A DNA stretch of 64,000 nucleotides, from positions 496,001 to 560,000 of the forward strand of contig SWDT01000041.1 of NCBI GenBank assembly GCA_009193035.1, given 5' to 3'. Below are positions 10,572 through 22,911 of this stretch, in pieces (within the stretch, counting starts at the first letter, position 1; the number at the start of each line of letters is the position of its first letter). Both the position numbers and the translations under genes were made by a program. Below the pieces are notes generated by a model, which was not told the origin of the DNA, ran no database searches, and worked only from the letters and a program-made list of their open reading frames with translations. The DNA comes from Halicephalobus mephisto. Its lineage: Eukaryota; Nematoda; Chromadorea; Rhabditida; Panagrolaimidae.

Positions 10572-13500
10572 AATTGAATTAGATTCGTTAATGGCGGAAA
10601 AATTTATCAGGTTTGTTTTTTGTTTTATATAAACTAACATCACACTGCCTTCGATCACGTTTTCATTAAATTTTTTCAAAAATTTCCAAGGGTTTTTGTA
10701 AATTTAACGTTTTTGTTTTCTTGAATATACTCGTAAGCCTTGATTTTAGTGTATTTTCTTGCAGATGTGAGTAGTGAATTCAAATTTTTATAAAATTTTA
10801 CAAATATGAATCTTAAAATTTCTTGAACAATTTTTCGAATGAATTTCTGGATGTATATCTGAATCTTTTTGTAAATTAACTTCTGGACTTTCGAAATTAT
10901 TTTTAAATAAACTTCTGAAAACCCTACTTTTTTTGTTAATTGAGCGTTCGAATGAAAACGAACGCTTTCGTAGATGAATGAATTTTTTAACAGCTTTCCG
11001 AAGTGATTTTTGAATATTTTTAAACTCATAATGAAAATTAAGAGAGTGATGATTAATTTATTTCTTTTCAGTGCTAATTCTGATAACTATAAATCTATCC
11101 AACGAGAACAAGAACGATTAAATTCGAAAATGGATATAAAACCAAAATATTACCCTAAAAACCAAGAAATTTCATCGAAAGAAAGTTTTCCATATCGATT
11201 TGAAAAAGATGAAAGTCTTTTTAAAAATTCCAAATTGGAAGTTGAATTTATTCAAGAAAAAAAAGATGTCCAAATTGTTCCGGATAAAGGTTTCTTTGTC
11301 CATGGTGACATGTATCAGGACGAATACACGGCTGCAACCGCTGCAGATGTTCCAGAAGACGAAATGAATGAGTAAGTTTTTGTTTTCATTGCAGTAAATA
11401 CAGTAGCTTATTTTTTATAAAATATTCAAATGTTGTGATTTTCGAAGTATTTTATAATACTTTTATATATTAAAATCAATCTTAGACAGAAGGTTTTAGA
11501 ATTATTTAAGAATATATTTCTAAAAAAACTAAAAAATGGTTAAACAACAAAAAGTTTTAAATTTTTTAGAAATTTGCCTCGAAATAATTTTATAAAAAAA
11601 TTTGAGTCTTTATATATTGTTGATTGTGAAATAGTTAAACAAAATTGAAATTTTTTTAAGTTTTAGAAATTTGTCTCGAAGTAATTTTATAGAAAATTTG
11701 TAATTTTTGTATTTTTAGATGTCCGTATCATTTTGTCGGAGACGAAAATGCAGTAGAAACTATTAGTTTTCAACTTCCAGGTCAATGTAGTGCGAATCAG
11801 AATGAAGCTCCATCGACAGGAGAATTTGTGGAAGATGAAGAAGAATGGAGAGCTAATTATTCAAGAGAAGATTCGTCTATGATGGTAGAAGTAAAATCAG
11901 TTTGTTCTGGATGTGGAGCTAAACTTCATTGTCAGGATAGTGCGCTTCCTGGATTTGTTCCTGTTGAAATTATTCAGAAAGTTGTAGAATTGGAAGCTCG
12001 AAATGCAAGAAGGAAAAAGCAAGTGGATATTGATGAACTTTGTAGAAGATGTTACATGTTGAAAAATCACAATTTTTTAGTAAGTATGGTTTTTTAGATA
12101 ATTTTGATTGTGTTTTTTAGTTAAATGTGAATATTTGTGAAGTGGATTATGTGAAGCTAATGGGGCATCTCAAAATGATCCAAGAAGCTTTGATATTATT
12201 GATCGTTGACATGACGGATATCAGAGGATCGATATACAGACAACTTCCGAATATTATTGGCGACAATAAACCGATGATTGTAATAGGTAACAAAGTGGAT
12301 CTTCTTCCTCCAGATGCGAAACCAGGATATTTGAAAAGGTTTAAAAATATTTTAATGAAGGAATTGGAAGAAAGTGGATTATCGAGAAGATTTAATATCA
12401 TGCATACTGCTATTGTTAGTGCAAAAACGGGTTACGGTATTGAGGATTTGATAACAAATATTTATCTAAAATGGATGGATCAAAAAGGTAAAATAAGAAG
12501 TGATGTGTATCTTGTCGGATGTACAAATGCAGGAAAATCGTGAGTTTTTTAATAGTCTAATTAAAATTATTTTTTTGAGTAATTTTAGCGTTCTTGTTTT
12601 TAACATGTGTTGATATTTTAATAACTACTAACCTTATAAGTAATAGAAGATTGTATATCTTATATATATCTAGAAATTTATAGATTTTTCTTGGTAGAAT
12701 ATAATGCTAAAAAGATAATTAAGAAATAATAGCATGTAATTGGGATTTTAATGTAAGCTATCGTAATTTCTAAAAACTTGTTTTGAAAGTTTTGTGGAAA
12801 AGTCATGTTTATATGGTTGATTATGCAATGTTGTTAAATTGCAATTTTTGTGTAGAGTGTTAGTTTTGAAAAATTCTAAAAACTCAAAATTTTAGGATAA
12901 GTAATTTTTGATTTTTTATAATTGTGTTATTGTTGTTTTTAGGACTTTATTTAACGCTTTTCTTCAATCAGATCTCTGTAAAGTCAGAGCAATGGATCTT
13001 ATTGAAAGAGTAACAACATCTGTTTGGCCGGGAACAACACTTTCGTTGTTGAAATTTCCCTTGATGAATCCTTCGTCTTATAAGTTGGAACTAAGAAGAA
13101 GGAGATTACTGAGTTTGAGAGCTTGGACGAAGAAAGAAGCTAATGCTAGATATGCCTTGTATTCGAAAACAAAAGATGCAAAGTATTTAATGCTTTCTGG
13201 AATTGTCGAAAATTCGTTCAAAGTTTGTTTTTTATTTTTTAAAGGTTTTTATTGTTTTTTTACAGGATAAGGTTGATGAATCTAATCCTATCTCTGGGAG
13301 GTCATTAAGTCAAGCAATATCGCATTGTGTGGATCTTCAAAATATGCCGGAAGAAATGGAACAGACGAAACATGGAGTGAAATTGACAGATGTGGAGTTT
13401 ACTCAAGGACATTGGTGTTTTGATACCCCAGGAACAGTGAATGAAGAACAGTTATTAGATATATATACTTTGAATGAGTTGATTACACTTGTTCCAAGAA

Positions 13501-14030
13501 GTTTGATTTTTCCAAGGACTTTTATTTTGAAATCAGGAGAATCTTTGGTTTTTGGAGGTACTGGAAAAATTGATCTTATTTCGTCGGAGAATCCTGTTTT
13601 TTTGACAACTTTCTGTAGTAACAAACTTCCGATAACAGTTATGAAAACGGAGAAAGTTGAAAATTATTTTAGAAAATACAAAGGAACGAAGATCTTGGCA
13701 GTGCCGATGGGAGATGAAGAAAGATTTGAGAAATTTCCAAAACTTGAAGGACAAGAAATGATTTTTGAATGTAATGATTCAGAAGAAGCTACAGTAGATA
13801 TTGTGATGTCGACAATAGGATGGGTTGCTTTGTCTGGAAATTCGGGAAAAGTTGTATTGAATTGTATGACCCCAGGCGGAAGAGGGATATCCACAAGGAA
13901 TCCGCTGCTCAAGTACGCTGTTCAATACAGAGGAAGTAGAATTTCCGGAACTTCGGAGTATAAAACGAAACCATTGAAATTTGAACTGGAAAATAATTTT
14001 CTACATAAAAGAAATAGAAAAAATAGGTAA
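10405..14030 (+). CDS. Mitochondrial circularly permuted GTPase NOA1
   Basis: Homologue of NOA1/YqeH, a GTPase needed for mitochondrial ribosome assembly. Exons are 10405-10610, 11072-11371, 11719-12079, 12121-12539, 12943-13222 and 13266-14030; all phases join, giving 776 aa (human about 698). The N-terminus (MWILWRTTSSTRIQSRRLL) is Arg/Ser/Thr-rich with no acidic residue for about 40 positions, like a mitochondrial presequence. A zinc finger follows (CSGCGAKLHCQD ... CRRCYML). The GTPase motifs come in permuted order: G4 NKVD, G5 SAKTGYG, then G1 GCTNAGKST split by intron 4, G2-region WPGTT, and G3 DTPG. The C-terminal region matches human NOA1 (PRTF, IPMG-like blocks). A shorter start at 10591 (MAEKF) would avoid the overlap with PIG-P but would remove the presequence. 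Confidence 0.92.
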
Positions 14031-14329
14031 TTTTGAAGTTGTTTGTTATTTTGAAAATAAAATTGTTTCGAAGATTCTATTTTTAAATAACTTCATGACG
14101 TAGTTGTTTTTGGTTAAGAATGTTATGTCTTTGTACAGTCATTGATGATGAGAGTTGGAATCCAGCGTTCAGTTTTATCAAAGTTGGTGATCAGAGTTCG
14201 AGGTCAGAATTCTGACTTTTCGTCTTAAAACGACATAAGTTCATTTTGATAATCTTAAATTGGTAGATTTCGATATCTAAATTTTTCGAATACTAATCCT
14301 ATTTTAAAATGTCTTATGAAAAATGATAA

Positions 14330-14585
14330 TTAGAGTTGGAAGTCAGAGTTGATTGTTGAAGTTAATCGAATTTGAAGTTGACTATCAAAGTTCGAAATTA
14401 AGGTTGATTGTTGAGGTCGAGAGTTAAAGTTTGACGTCGACGTTGATTATCAGAGTTGATAGAGTTTGACGTCGAAATCGAAGTTGACTATCAAAGTTCG
14501 AAATCAAAGTTGATAGTTAAAGGTTGACGTCGAAATCGAAATTAACTATCAAAGTTCGAAATCAAAGTTGGTCGTCAAAATTATA
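14330..14585. repeat. Interspersed short repeat, GTTGAC/TCGAAAT type
   Basis: Irregular array of 20-60 bp words containing AAGTTGA, GACGTCGA and CTATCAAAGTTCGAAATC. Spacing is not constant. Confidence 0.65.
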
Positions 14586-14894
14586 CTTTTCATGCTATAA
14601 CACCGTTAAAAGTTTTTCTTCTATTTCAAAAAACTGTCTTACTTAAATTAATAGAACTTATTTGAATTTTTCGAATCAAAACATAACTTATGAGTCAGTG
14701 CAGAGAATTCAAATTTCGACTTTAAGCCCTGATTATCAACTTTGATAAAACAGAACTTTCAATAATTTTAAATTTTTGTTTTTAACTGGTTAGATCTAAA
14801 TTTTGTATATTACAAATTATATTAAATTAATCATAATAGTGATTATTAATGAACAAATTTCGGTAGAATTTATGTTTATAACGAAATCATTTAA

Positions 14895-15030
14895 ATTTTG
14901 TGTTTTTTTTATATTTGTAAAATTTTGTGTTTTTTTATATTTGTAAAATTTTGCGTTTTTTTATATTTGTAAAATTTTGTGTTTTTTTATATTCGTAAAA
15001 TTTTTTGTTTTTTATATTCGTAAAATTTTG
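14895..15030. repeat. Tandem repeat, about 30 bp, five copies
   Basis: Unit TGTTTTTTTATATTTGTAAA with small variants, immediately upstream of the kinase pseudogene region. Confidence 0.85.
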
Positions 15031-15529
15031 TCACGTGATGTCTACAACGGTATTTCATCATTGTTGTGAAAAGTACTATTTTTTCATGATGTGAATCCAA
15101 TCAAAACTGTAGATCTGATTCAACATCCATATAAACTAAAATCAGATTTAAAAACATTGATTTAAAAATTTATGTAAAATTTACAAAATTAATTACATAT
15201 TTTAATTTTGAAATTCCGTCATTAAATTTCATCAGAAAATTAGTCATTTTTAAAATTATTTTTAGAAAATTATTATCCACACCTTTGAAAATATTATTCC
15301 ATTAATTGTTCTTTTTTCAATAATATGAGATTGAAGTTCATTGTTTTAATTTCACTTCTATGACCAACCTTTTTTGCTTTTTTTTGTGACAAACATTTCG
15401 AATTTTCTTCATGAACAACACTCCTTAAAGAAGTGCCTCACTTTTTTATCAGTTAGTCCAGCTTTTCAACTAAATTCTTTTTCTGAAGGTACTTCATTTT
15501 TGATTTTTTCGTTGCATTTTACTCTTGTC

Positions 15530-16866
15530 ATGTCTCGACGAAATTTTCTCCATTGTCAGTTTCCCTACGGAGGTGACAATGTCAAATTTGCCATTGATGA
15601 TCAGTACGATGCTTTAAGCATAATTAACGGAGGAGGCCAGGGCCACATTATGTGAGTTCGTTTCCTGAATTCTTGATAAATAATTTTATTTCATATAGTA
15701 AAGCTTATGATGTGAATAACCAACAAATAGTTGCTGTGAAGAAGATCAAAGAGTCGACTAATCCGGACAATATGAAGAGAGTTTATCGGGAGTTCGTTAT
15801 TTCGAAAATCATTCAACATAGAAATGTGAGTTTGTTAAACTACACTTCCACTAGGTTTAGGATCAATGACGCAACATTTTCGGTTTAAAGGCACAGTATA
15901 AACTTTACATTAAGATACTTCCATTACTTCATTTACTTTCTTTCAGTTGATCACTCTTCTTGACGCTTTTGCTGAAGAAAACGGTAATGACTTGTATCTC
16001 GTCTACGAATACATGGATGCCTCCATGTTTGACCTCATGCATCTACCTATGACAGATTCTAGAAACTTCAGACACATGGTCTGGGATTCGAACAATGGAG
16101 ACTACTTCACTGCTGATATCCTTTTTCAAATGTTCTGTGGTTTGAGATATCTACATCAGGACAAACTGAAGTTCATTCATCGAGATATAAAACCTGATAA
16201 TATCCTTCTGAAGCAGTTAGGCACAGGATATTGGCTACTGAAAATTTGTGATTTAGGACTAGCTCGGCAATTGAAAGAAGAACAAGAACAAGTCGATCTT
16301 ACCAATTACGTGGTTACCTGGCCATATAGAGCTCCAGAAGTCATGATCAGATTCTTATACTTTCGCCATAGATCTCTGGTCTGTTGGTTGTATCTTAGCA
16401 GAAATGATTACTGGAGAACTTCTGTTCAAGAGAGAAGACCGAAGAGATCAAATTTTCCGAATTTTATTATTTACTGGATTTCCAGAAGGAACGAAATTCT
16501 TTTCATATATACAATCGATAAAGCTCCAGAACTATATGGACCAAGCAGAGTATATGAATATTTCTCTGACAATAAGCTTCCGAACTGGACTAAACAGAGA
16601 ATTAGTAAGCAGTTTATAAGAGATCTTCTGAAGAATCTCCTTGAATTCAATCCAAGTGATAGGCTCACTGCTGAACAAGGATCAGAGTAACCTCTTCATC
16701 AGAGTTACCTCATTTCAACTTTTTGCAAAATAGAATAGGGATTAATGACATTGCTCCGGAGCCATATAACCCAAATGTCATAACTTGGCCTAAAACAGAA
16801 TCTGGATGGAGAACGTTGATAAAGAAAGAATTGGATGATTATGAAGCCAAAAGATTTGGAAATTAA
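15530..16866 (+). pseudogene. JNK-like MAP kinase, broken copy
   Basis: Decayed inverted duplicate of the intact kinase at 19799-21182. The three-exon layout is kept (15530-15651, 15699-15825, 15947-16866): glycine loop GGGQGHI, lysine in VAVKK, catalytic HRDIKPDN, CDLGLA in place of DFG, activation motif T-N-Y in DLTNYVVTWPYRAPEVM. Compared with the minus-strand copy it has lost 2 bp near 16351 (just after the APEVM codons), so the DLWSVGC segment is read out of frame. It has lost 7 bp near 16517, which restores the frame, and gained about 17 bp near 16690 that brings in an early stop. The last two lesions make a normal C-lobe impossible. It could still be transcribed. Calling it a pseudogene rests on the direct comparison of the two copies. 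Confidence 0.88.
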
Positions 16867-17160
16867 TTTTTGATGAAATGATAAATTTTGTGATTTTTTT
16901 ATTTACAAAATAAAAGTAACGAACAAGACTTTACCTAAGATCGTCATTACTGTGTTCATTAGTGTTTGATAAACAATCCCTTACCCTAGTCATTAGGACT
17001 GATAAGTATTCTATTAGACTCTAAGAGTCATTGATTTATCGAGAAAAGAAAGGGAACCACGAAACTGAAGTTAGTTTCGGGGATTCACCAGTGACTCGAT
17101 TTGGATTCAACACTGATTTTATATCGTAGTTTAAGTAACGAATTACATAGAAAACAAAAG
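15530..17160 (+). repeat. Left arm of 1.6-kb inverted duplication
   Basis: This arm matches 19509-21182 in reverse complement almost base for base through the kinase exons and about 295 bp of 3' flank, and ends at ACATAGAAAAC. Indels between the arms lie mainly in kinase intron 2 (121 versus 173 bp) and the pseudogene lesions. Confidence 0.92.
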
Positions 17161-19508
17161 AATGAAAATGTCTTAAGAAATCTGGAAATGAAAATAATGA
17201 TATCATTTTATTATAGAGTTGTGAATAGCTTTACAAGTAGATTAGTGTGAGTAACGAATATCTAGAGTAGTGGATGTATGAAGTAGTTCAAGGTTGTTTG
17301 AAAAGCTCTCAAACAGATGTTGATGAATTGTAGCATGAAGAGTAATCAGTTTCATATTTCCATTGATACGGGGTATATATGCTTTCTATAATTTCCCCCT
17401 AAATACTTATGATATTGATTCCTTTCAGATGATTGAATGTTCTTATTATTACCTATTACTAGAAGACTTAGAATCTTATTTGATGGGAATTCAACAGATA
17501 TATGCTGAATAAGGTTGCGATTGATCATCTTTCTGCAGATTTAAATATGAACATCTTGCAATCTTAGCACTTATGTTTGTAATCGTATATAGAAAGATCT
17601 TAGGCGTATTTTAAATTACAGTGAAGCTAAATTTAAAGAGTACAGGTTTTGAAACCTGACAACTAGAGAAATTGTGAAGAGTGGATTTTGCGTATATAAA
17701 TTTCTATAGAATTCATAATAAATAATATCGTAATAAGCTGGTTAATAAACAAAAATGAGTAGATAATAATCTTATAAAGATTGATATCATGAGTGTTTAC
17801 GAAGAAATTATAAGGAACGTATATATCATGTATCAGTAAAGGAATTGTGAAAATGATTATCGTTTATACAACAACTTATTACTACTATTTTTCTTATCAA
17901 CTCGAGTAACTTCATGTTTCTTGTGTGTCAGATTCTCTTGCACAGCTACTGTTATGACATCATCTAATTCGGATTTTGAGCTGTGCTGATCATTCGCCTC
18001 AATCTTCATTAGAAAGATAATTTGCTGAATCCTTCCTTGATTTCACAGACCATCAAATTTCCTTTAAAGTGGAACACCTCAAAGAAAAGTTATCATTATG
18101 CTGATGATTGTTGACAGTGATAAAGAACTCTGTTAGGATAGAAAACAGGGAGAATATCATTAGTCTTTACTCAACAATAAAGCACAGACCACAATTATAT
18201 GTCTCACAACTACCAAATACAACCAAAGGTTTCACTCAAGCCTTATAGTATTCTACGGTTCTTGATATTTAGACTATCTGTTCGGATGCTCTCTTCCTAG
18301 TATAATTTCTGTTCCAAGCAAGTCCAAATTGAGTTTCATAAATAGTATCAAACTAAACAAGTTACTTTTCCGAATAATAATTGAACATAAATTTATAACT
18401 GAATTAGTGGTAGAGAATATAAGAATTAGGGTTGAATAGAGTCGAAGGAGAAACAGCCTTAGGGTTAAGAGATTTTTAAGAAAGTTAAACGAGCAGATGA
18501 TTGTTTAGTAAACTATGCCTTCTACACTATTCTTGACAATAGTGAGCAATAATAGTGATGTGATGAATAGTCGCAAAAAAGTGGTTGCAGATCTTGATAG
18601 TAGATTTCATTGATGGTACCGACAGATTAAACTAATTCCTCATTTACAAAGGAAGTTTATCTGTATCGTCTGGCAAACCTAAAGCGAATATGAAGAAAGT
18701 TTCATAATCCTAATTGTCGTTCAAAGACAATGATTATCTTTAACATCTTATAATAGTCGTTCTAACTTGTAAAACGCCTGAATTCTCGAGTTGTAACCGG
18801 TAAACATATCGACTGTTAGAAAATTTGATTTCATTGCATCATCTTGTATCTACTACTATGAATCTGGAATCTAAGATTGACAGCGAACTAAGGAGAGTCG
18901 CGAATGATAACTCAAAACGAGAATTGAAAGAGGAAGAAGAAAACCAAAAAGCAATCTAGTTTCTGTGAGTTTTTCATTATCAAAAATACTCACATTTGAT
19001 TTGCTTTGTAGTGTTAGGAAAAGACATATCTGCGTAAGTATACTTGCCATTCAGGTGCTTTAGAAAGATGATGATAACTTATTAGTCTTCCAAAGTTATG
19101 TATATATCATGGCAGTTTTGAATTCATTAAGATCAACAGTCTATAACGGATTCGGTATATCATTAGACATACTTGGATTTCAAGAATGTGACATCGCAAA
19201 TAGTAGTGACAACATGATAGAAAGATACAACAACGAAGATCAATGTCATTGAAAATTAGACTGAACAAAAGTAAGAGCAACAATAATGAAATCCCACAAA
19301 AAAGCATTTCATGATGTAAGACTGACGATAATATATTTTTGAAATACTATTATATGCTAACATAAATAAAACGATTGACGAAAATTAATCAAGAATAAAG
19401 AAACAGATCAACGCAATTAGGAAAAGAAATTTGAATATACTCCAGAGTAAAGTTTTATGTCAAAATTAAGATTTCTTGATCCATTATTTGATTTTCCCTT
19501 TTAATATC
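17161..19508. other. Spacer between inverted arms; no gene seen
   Basis: About 2.35 kb without a convincing reading frame, transposase or terminal repeat. A stretch near 18225-18275 resembles one near 56735-56785 (shared words TATTC, GGTTC, TGATAT in the same order), hinting at an old dispersed repeat. Confidence 0.6.
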
Positions 19509-21182
19509 CTTTGTTTTTTTCTATGTAATTCGTTACTTAAACTACGATATAAAATCAGTGTTGAATCCAAATCGAGTCACTGGTGAATCCCCGAAACTAA
19601 CTTCAGTTTCGTGGTTCCCTTTCTTTTCTCGATAAATCAATGACTCTTAGAGTCTAATACTTATCAGTCCTAATGACTAGGGTAAGGAGTTGTTTATCAA
19701 ACACTAATGAACACAGTAATGACGATCTTAGGTAAAGTCTTGTTCGTTACTTTTATTTTGTAAATAAAAAAATCATAAAATTTATCATTCATCAAAAATT
19801 AATTTCCAAATCTTTTGGCTTCATAATCATCCAATTCCTTCTTTATCAACGTTCTCCATCCAGATTCTGTTTTAGGCCAAGTTATGACATCTGGGTTATA
19901 TGGCTCCGGAGCAATGTCATTAATCCCTATTCTATTTTGCAAAAAGTTGAAATGAGGTAACTCTGATCCTTGTTCAGCAGTGAGCCTATCACTTGGATTG
20001 AATTCAAGGAGATTCTTCAGAAGATCTCTTATAAACTGCTTACTAATTCTCTGTTTAGTCCAGTTCGGAAGCTTATTGTCAGAGAAATATTCATATACTC
20101 TGCTTGGTCCATATAGTTCTGGAGTTTTGTTAATTTCCGATTTTATATATGAAGCGAATTCCGTTCCTTCTGGAAATCCAGTAAATAATAAAATTCGGAA
20201 AATTTGATCTCTTCGATCTTCTCTCTTGAACAGAAGTTCTCCAGTAATCATTTCTGCTAAGATACAACCAACAGACCAGAGATCTATGGCGAAAGTATAA
20301 GAATCGCTGATCATGACTTCTGGAGCTCTATATGGCCAGGTAACCACGTAATTGGTAAGATCGACTTGTTCTTGTTCTTTTTCTTTCAATTGCCGAGCTA
20401 GTCCTAAATCACAAATTTTCAGTAGCCAATATCCTGTGCCTAACTTCTTCAGAAGGATATTATCAGGTTTTATATCCCGATGAATGAACTTCAGTTTGTC
20501 CTGATGTAGATATCTCAAACCACAGAACATTTGAAAAAGGATATCAGCAGTGAAGTAGTCTCCATCGTTCGAATCCCAGACCATGCGTCTGAAGTTTCTA
20601 GAATCTGTCATAGGTAGATGCATGAGGTCAAACATGGAGGCATCCATGTATTCGTAGACGAGATACAAGTCATTACCGTTTTTTTCAGCAAAAGCGTCAA
20701 GAAGAGTGATCAACTGAAAGAAAATGATTACTTCGTATAATTAATCACTAATTTGAAAGTAAATTAAGTAATTAGAAGTATCTTAATTTAAAGTTTAGAA
20801 TTTCTAAAGTTTATACTGTGCCTTTAAACCGAAAATGTTGCGTCATTGATCCTGAACCTAGTGGAAGTGTAGTTTAAGAAACTCACATTTCTATGTTGAA
20901 TGATTTTCGAAATAACGAACTCTCGGTAAATTCTCTTCATATTGTCCGGATTAGTCGACTCTTTGTTCTTCTTCACAGCAACTATTTGTTGTTTATTCAC
21001 ATCATAAGCTTTACTATATGAAGTAAAATTATTTATCAAGAATTCAGGAAACGAACTTACATAATGTGGCCCTGGCCTCCTCCGTTAATTATGCTTAAAG
21101 CATCGTAATGATCATCAATGACAAATTTCACATTGTCACCTCTGTAGGGAAACTGACAATGAAGAAAATTTCGTCGAGACAT
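19509..21182 (-). repeat. Right arm of 1.6-kb inverted duplication
   Basis: Reverse-complement partner of 15530-17160. Similarity fades within some 25 bp upstream of the kinase start codon, so the outer edge of the duplication lies close to the start of the gene and the promoter may not be shared. Confidence 0.92.
19799..21182 (-). CDS. JNK/KGB-like MAP kinase, intact copy
   Basis: Predicted Ser/Thr protein kinase of the MAPK group. Exons on the minus strand are 21182-21061, 21013-20887 and 20713-19799; phases join, giving 387 aa. Visible motifs in order: Gly loop GGGQGHI, VAVKK lysine, YEYMDASMFDLM (hinge, like the JNK MELMDAN block), HRDIKPDNILLK catalytic loop, CDLGLA (Leu for Phe of DFG), activation segment with T-N-Y where JNKs have T-P-Y, WPYRAPEVM, then DLWSVGCILAEMITGELLF and the C-lobe to PSDRLTAEQ. 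The kinase insert after YMDASMFDLMHLP is longer than usual. JNK-like is favoured over ERK or p38 from the hinge and the VVT-x2-YRAPEV block; exact subfamily is not resolved. All catalytic residues are present. Confidence 0.88.
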
Positions 21183-22911
21183 AGCGACAGTGAAAAACGA
21201 CGAAAAAATGGAAACTAAAATGAGTGATAAAAAGGAACTGACTCCTTTAATGAGTATAGTTGGTAATGGATATTTTAAACTTTATCATGTCGGATGTGGA
21301 AGGTGTGGCAAAGGCCTTTAACCTAGTATTATGGTAGATAACAGATTCAAATAATGATTTTGAGGTGTGGGTAATTTTATTTTAATAAATATTAATAAAT
21401 AAAGATGACTAATTTTGTGATGTAAGAAAACGGATAAATTTTGAAAATAATCAATGACGAAATAAAACTAATTTTCTTGAGATTTTGTAAAAAATACGAT
21501 TCTATCAATTTTTCATATACGATACAATTGACAAAAGTACTCTTGTTTGAATGTCGAGTCAAATTTCCATTTTTGGCGGGATTTTCATTATCAAAGGAAA
21601 TAAAGTTAGTTTTCTTGATAACAACAGGAAAATCCGTTACAGATATCATGTGATGTATTTGCTTTTCAATGAAAATAAAGAAACATCCAGTCTGAGAATC
21701 AACCAACTTTATTCTAGACGGATTCTGTAGAAATTAAGCAGTAATTACTATTAGGATGAACTTCATGATATTATATTTTAAATAAATTTTGGTTTTTAGC
21801 AGTTATTGGAAATAAAGATTTAGAATAATCGGAATCATGAAGTTATTTTATTATATACAAATGTTGATTAATCTTAGTAATATACTGCTAACTGGTATTA
21901 GTAGATGATAAAAATGTTTTTAATAATAGCAACTTCAATACATTTATGGTATATAATATTAGTAGATGGTAGAAATGTTGTTAATAATAGGTACTTTAAT
22001 ACACTTATAGCATATAGTATTAGTACATGGTAAAAATATCTTTGCTAATAGGAACTTCAATACATTTATGGTATATAGTATTAGTAGATGGTAGAAATGT
22101 TTTTAATAATAGCAACTTTAATACAATTATGGTATATAGTATTAGTACATGGTAAAAATATCTCTACTAATAGGAACTCTAGCACCTCATGAATCTACAG
22201 TGAATATAGTTGTTTTAATTAGAAACAGATAGTCGATCAGAAATTTTCGTTGAATAACTTCTTCGATTTTCGTGGAAAATTATAATTTTATTTTTACAAA
22301 GAAGTTCTCATTGATTCTTATTCTAAATTAATTAAATTCGAAAGAATATGCATTGGAATTATTTTACAATATTGTCTGTCTTTTAGAAATCAAATATGTG
22401 CTGATTTTCTGTCGAAGAAATTAAATTTGTTAAAAATAAAGACGCATAGTCGAGATAACCCTTTTGTAATCCTCATCTGGAAGTTCTTAGTTGCAGTAAA
22501 AATCTTCAATTTTCCAACTTCTTCAACTTCGGAATTCGGATTTCTTAATTTTTAATTCGAAATTGATTAAAAAGTTCAAAATTAACAAATTTGATTTATA
22601 AAAACAGCCGATTTTTCAAATTTCTAGATTTTCAAATTCAAATTGACCTGTTTCAATTTAAATTTCTAAATTTGTGAATTTTTAATTCGAAATTGATTAA
22701 AAAGTTCGATTTTAAAGTTCGAAATCAACAACTTTGATCATCCTAAAAACCTAGCGTTCCTTGGCGTTGTGTCCATTGACGTCTTTCTGTTTTTGCTTTT
22801 CTTTTTGACCGAAATTACTGGTTTTCGATTTGATAAATCTATATTTTTTTTTCCCGAAGTTCTTGATTTTTCTTGTTTTATATACTTATCATAATTTCCA
22901 TGCCTTTTCAG
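21183..22911. other. Intergenic with tandem array; no gene seen
   Basis: Apart from the array at 21890-22190 this 1.7 kb shows only short AT-rich frames. It presumably holds the promoters of the divergent kinase and endonuclease G genes. Confidence 0.6.
21890..22190. repeat. Tandem repeat, about 61 bp, five copies
   Basis: Copies start near 21895, 21958, 22018, 22078 and 22138. Each contains GTATTAGTAGATGGTA or GTATTAGTACATGGTA, a TTTTTAATAATAG-type stretch and TTTATGGTATATA. Variants alternate, suggesting an A-B dimer unit. Confidence 0.9.

Larger units (their letters stand above)
14031..15529. other. Intergenic, repeat-bearing
   Basis: No gene is supported here. 14330-14580 carries interleaved copies of words such as GACTATCAAAGTTCGAAATC and GTTGACGTCGAAATCGAA. 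14895-15030 carries five copies of a unit of about 30 bp (TTTTTTTATATTTGTAAAAT). Confidence 0.7.

Noticed and set aside
20560..20600. GTTCGAATCC word resembling a tRNA T-loop
   Set aside because: It lies within the kinase coding exon and has no acceptor-stem partner.
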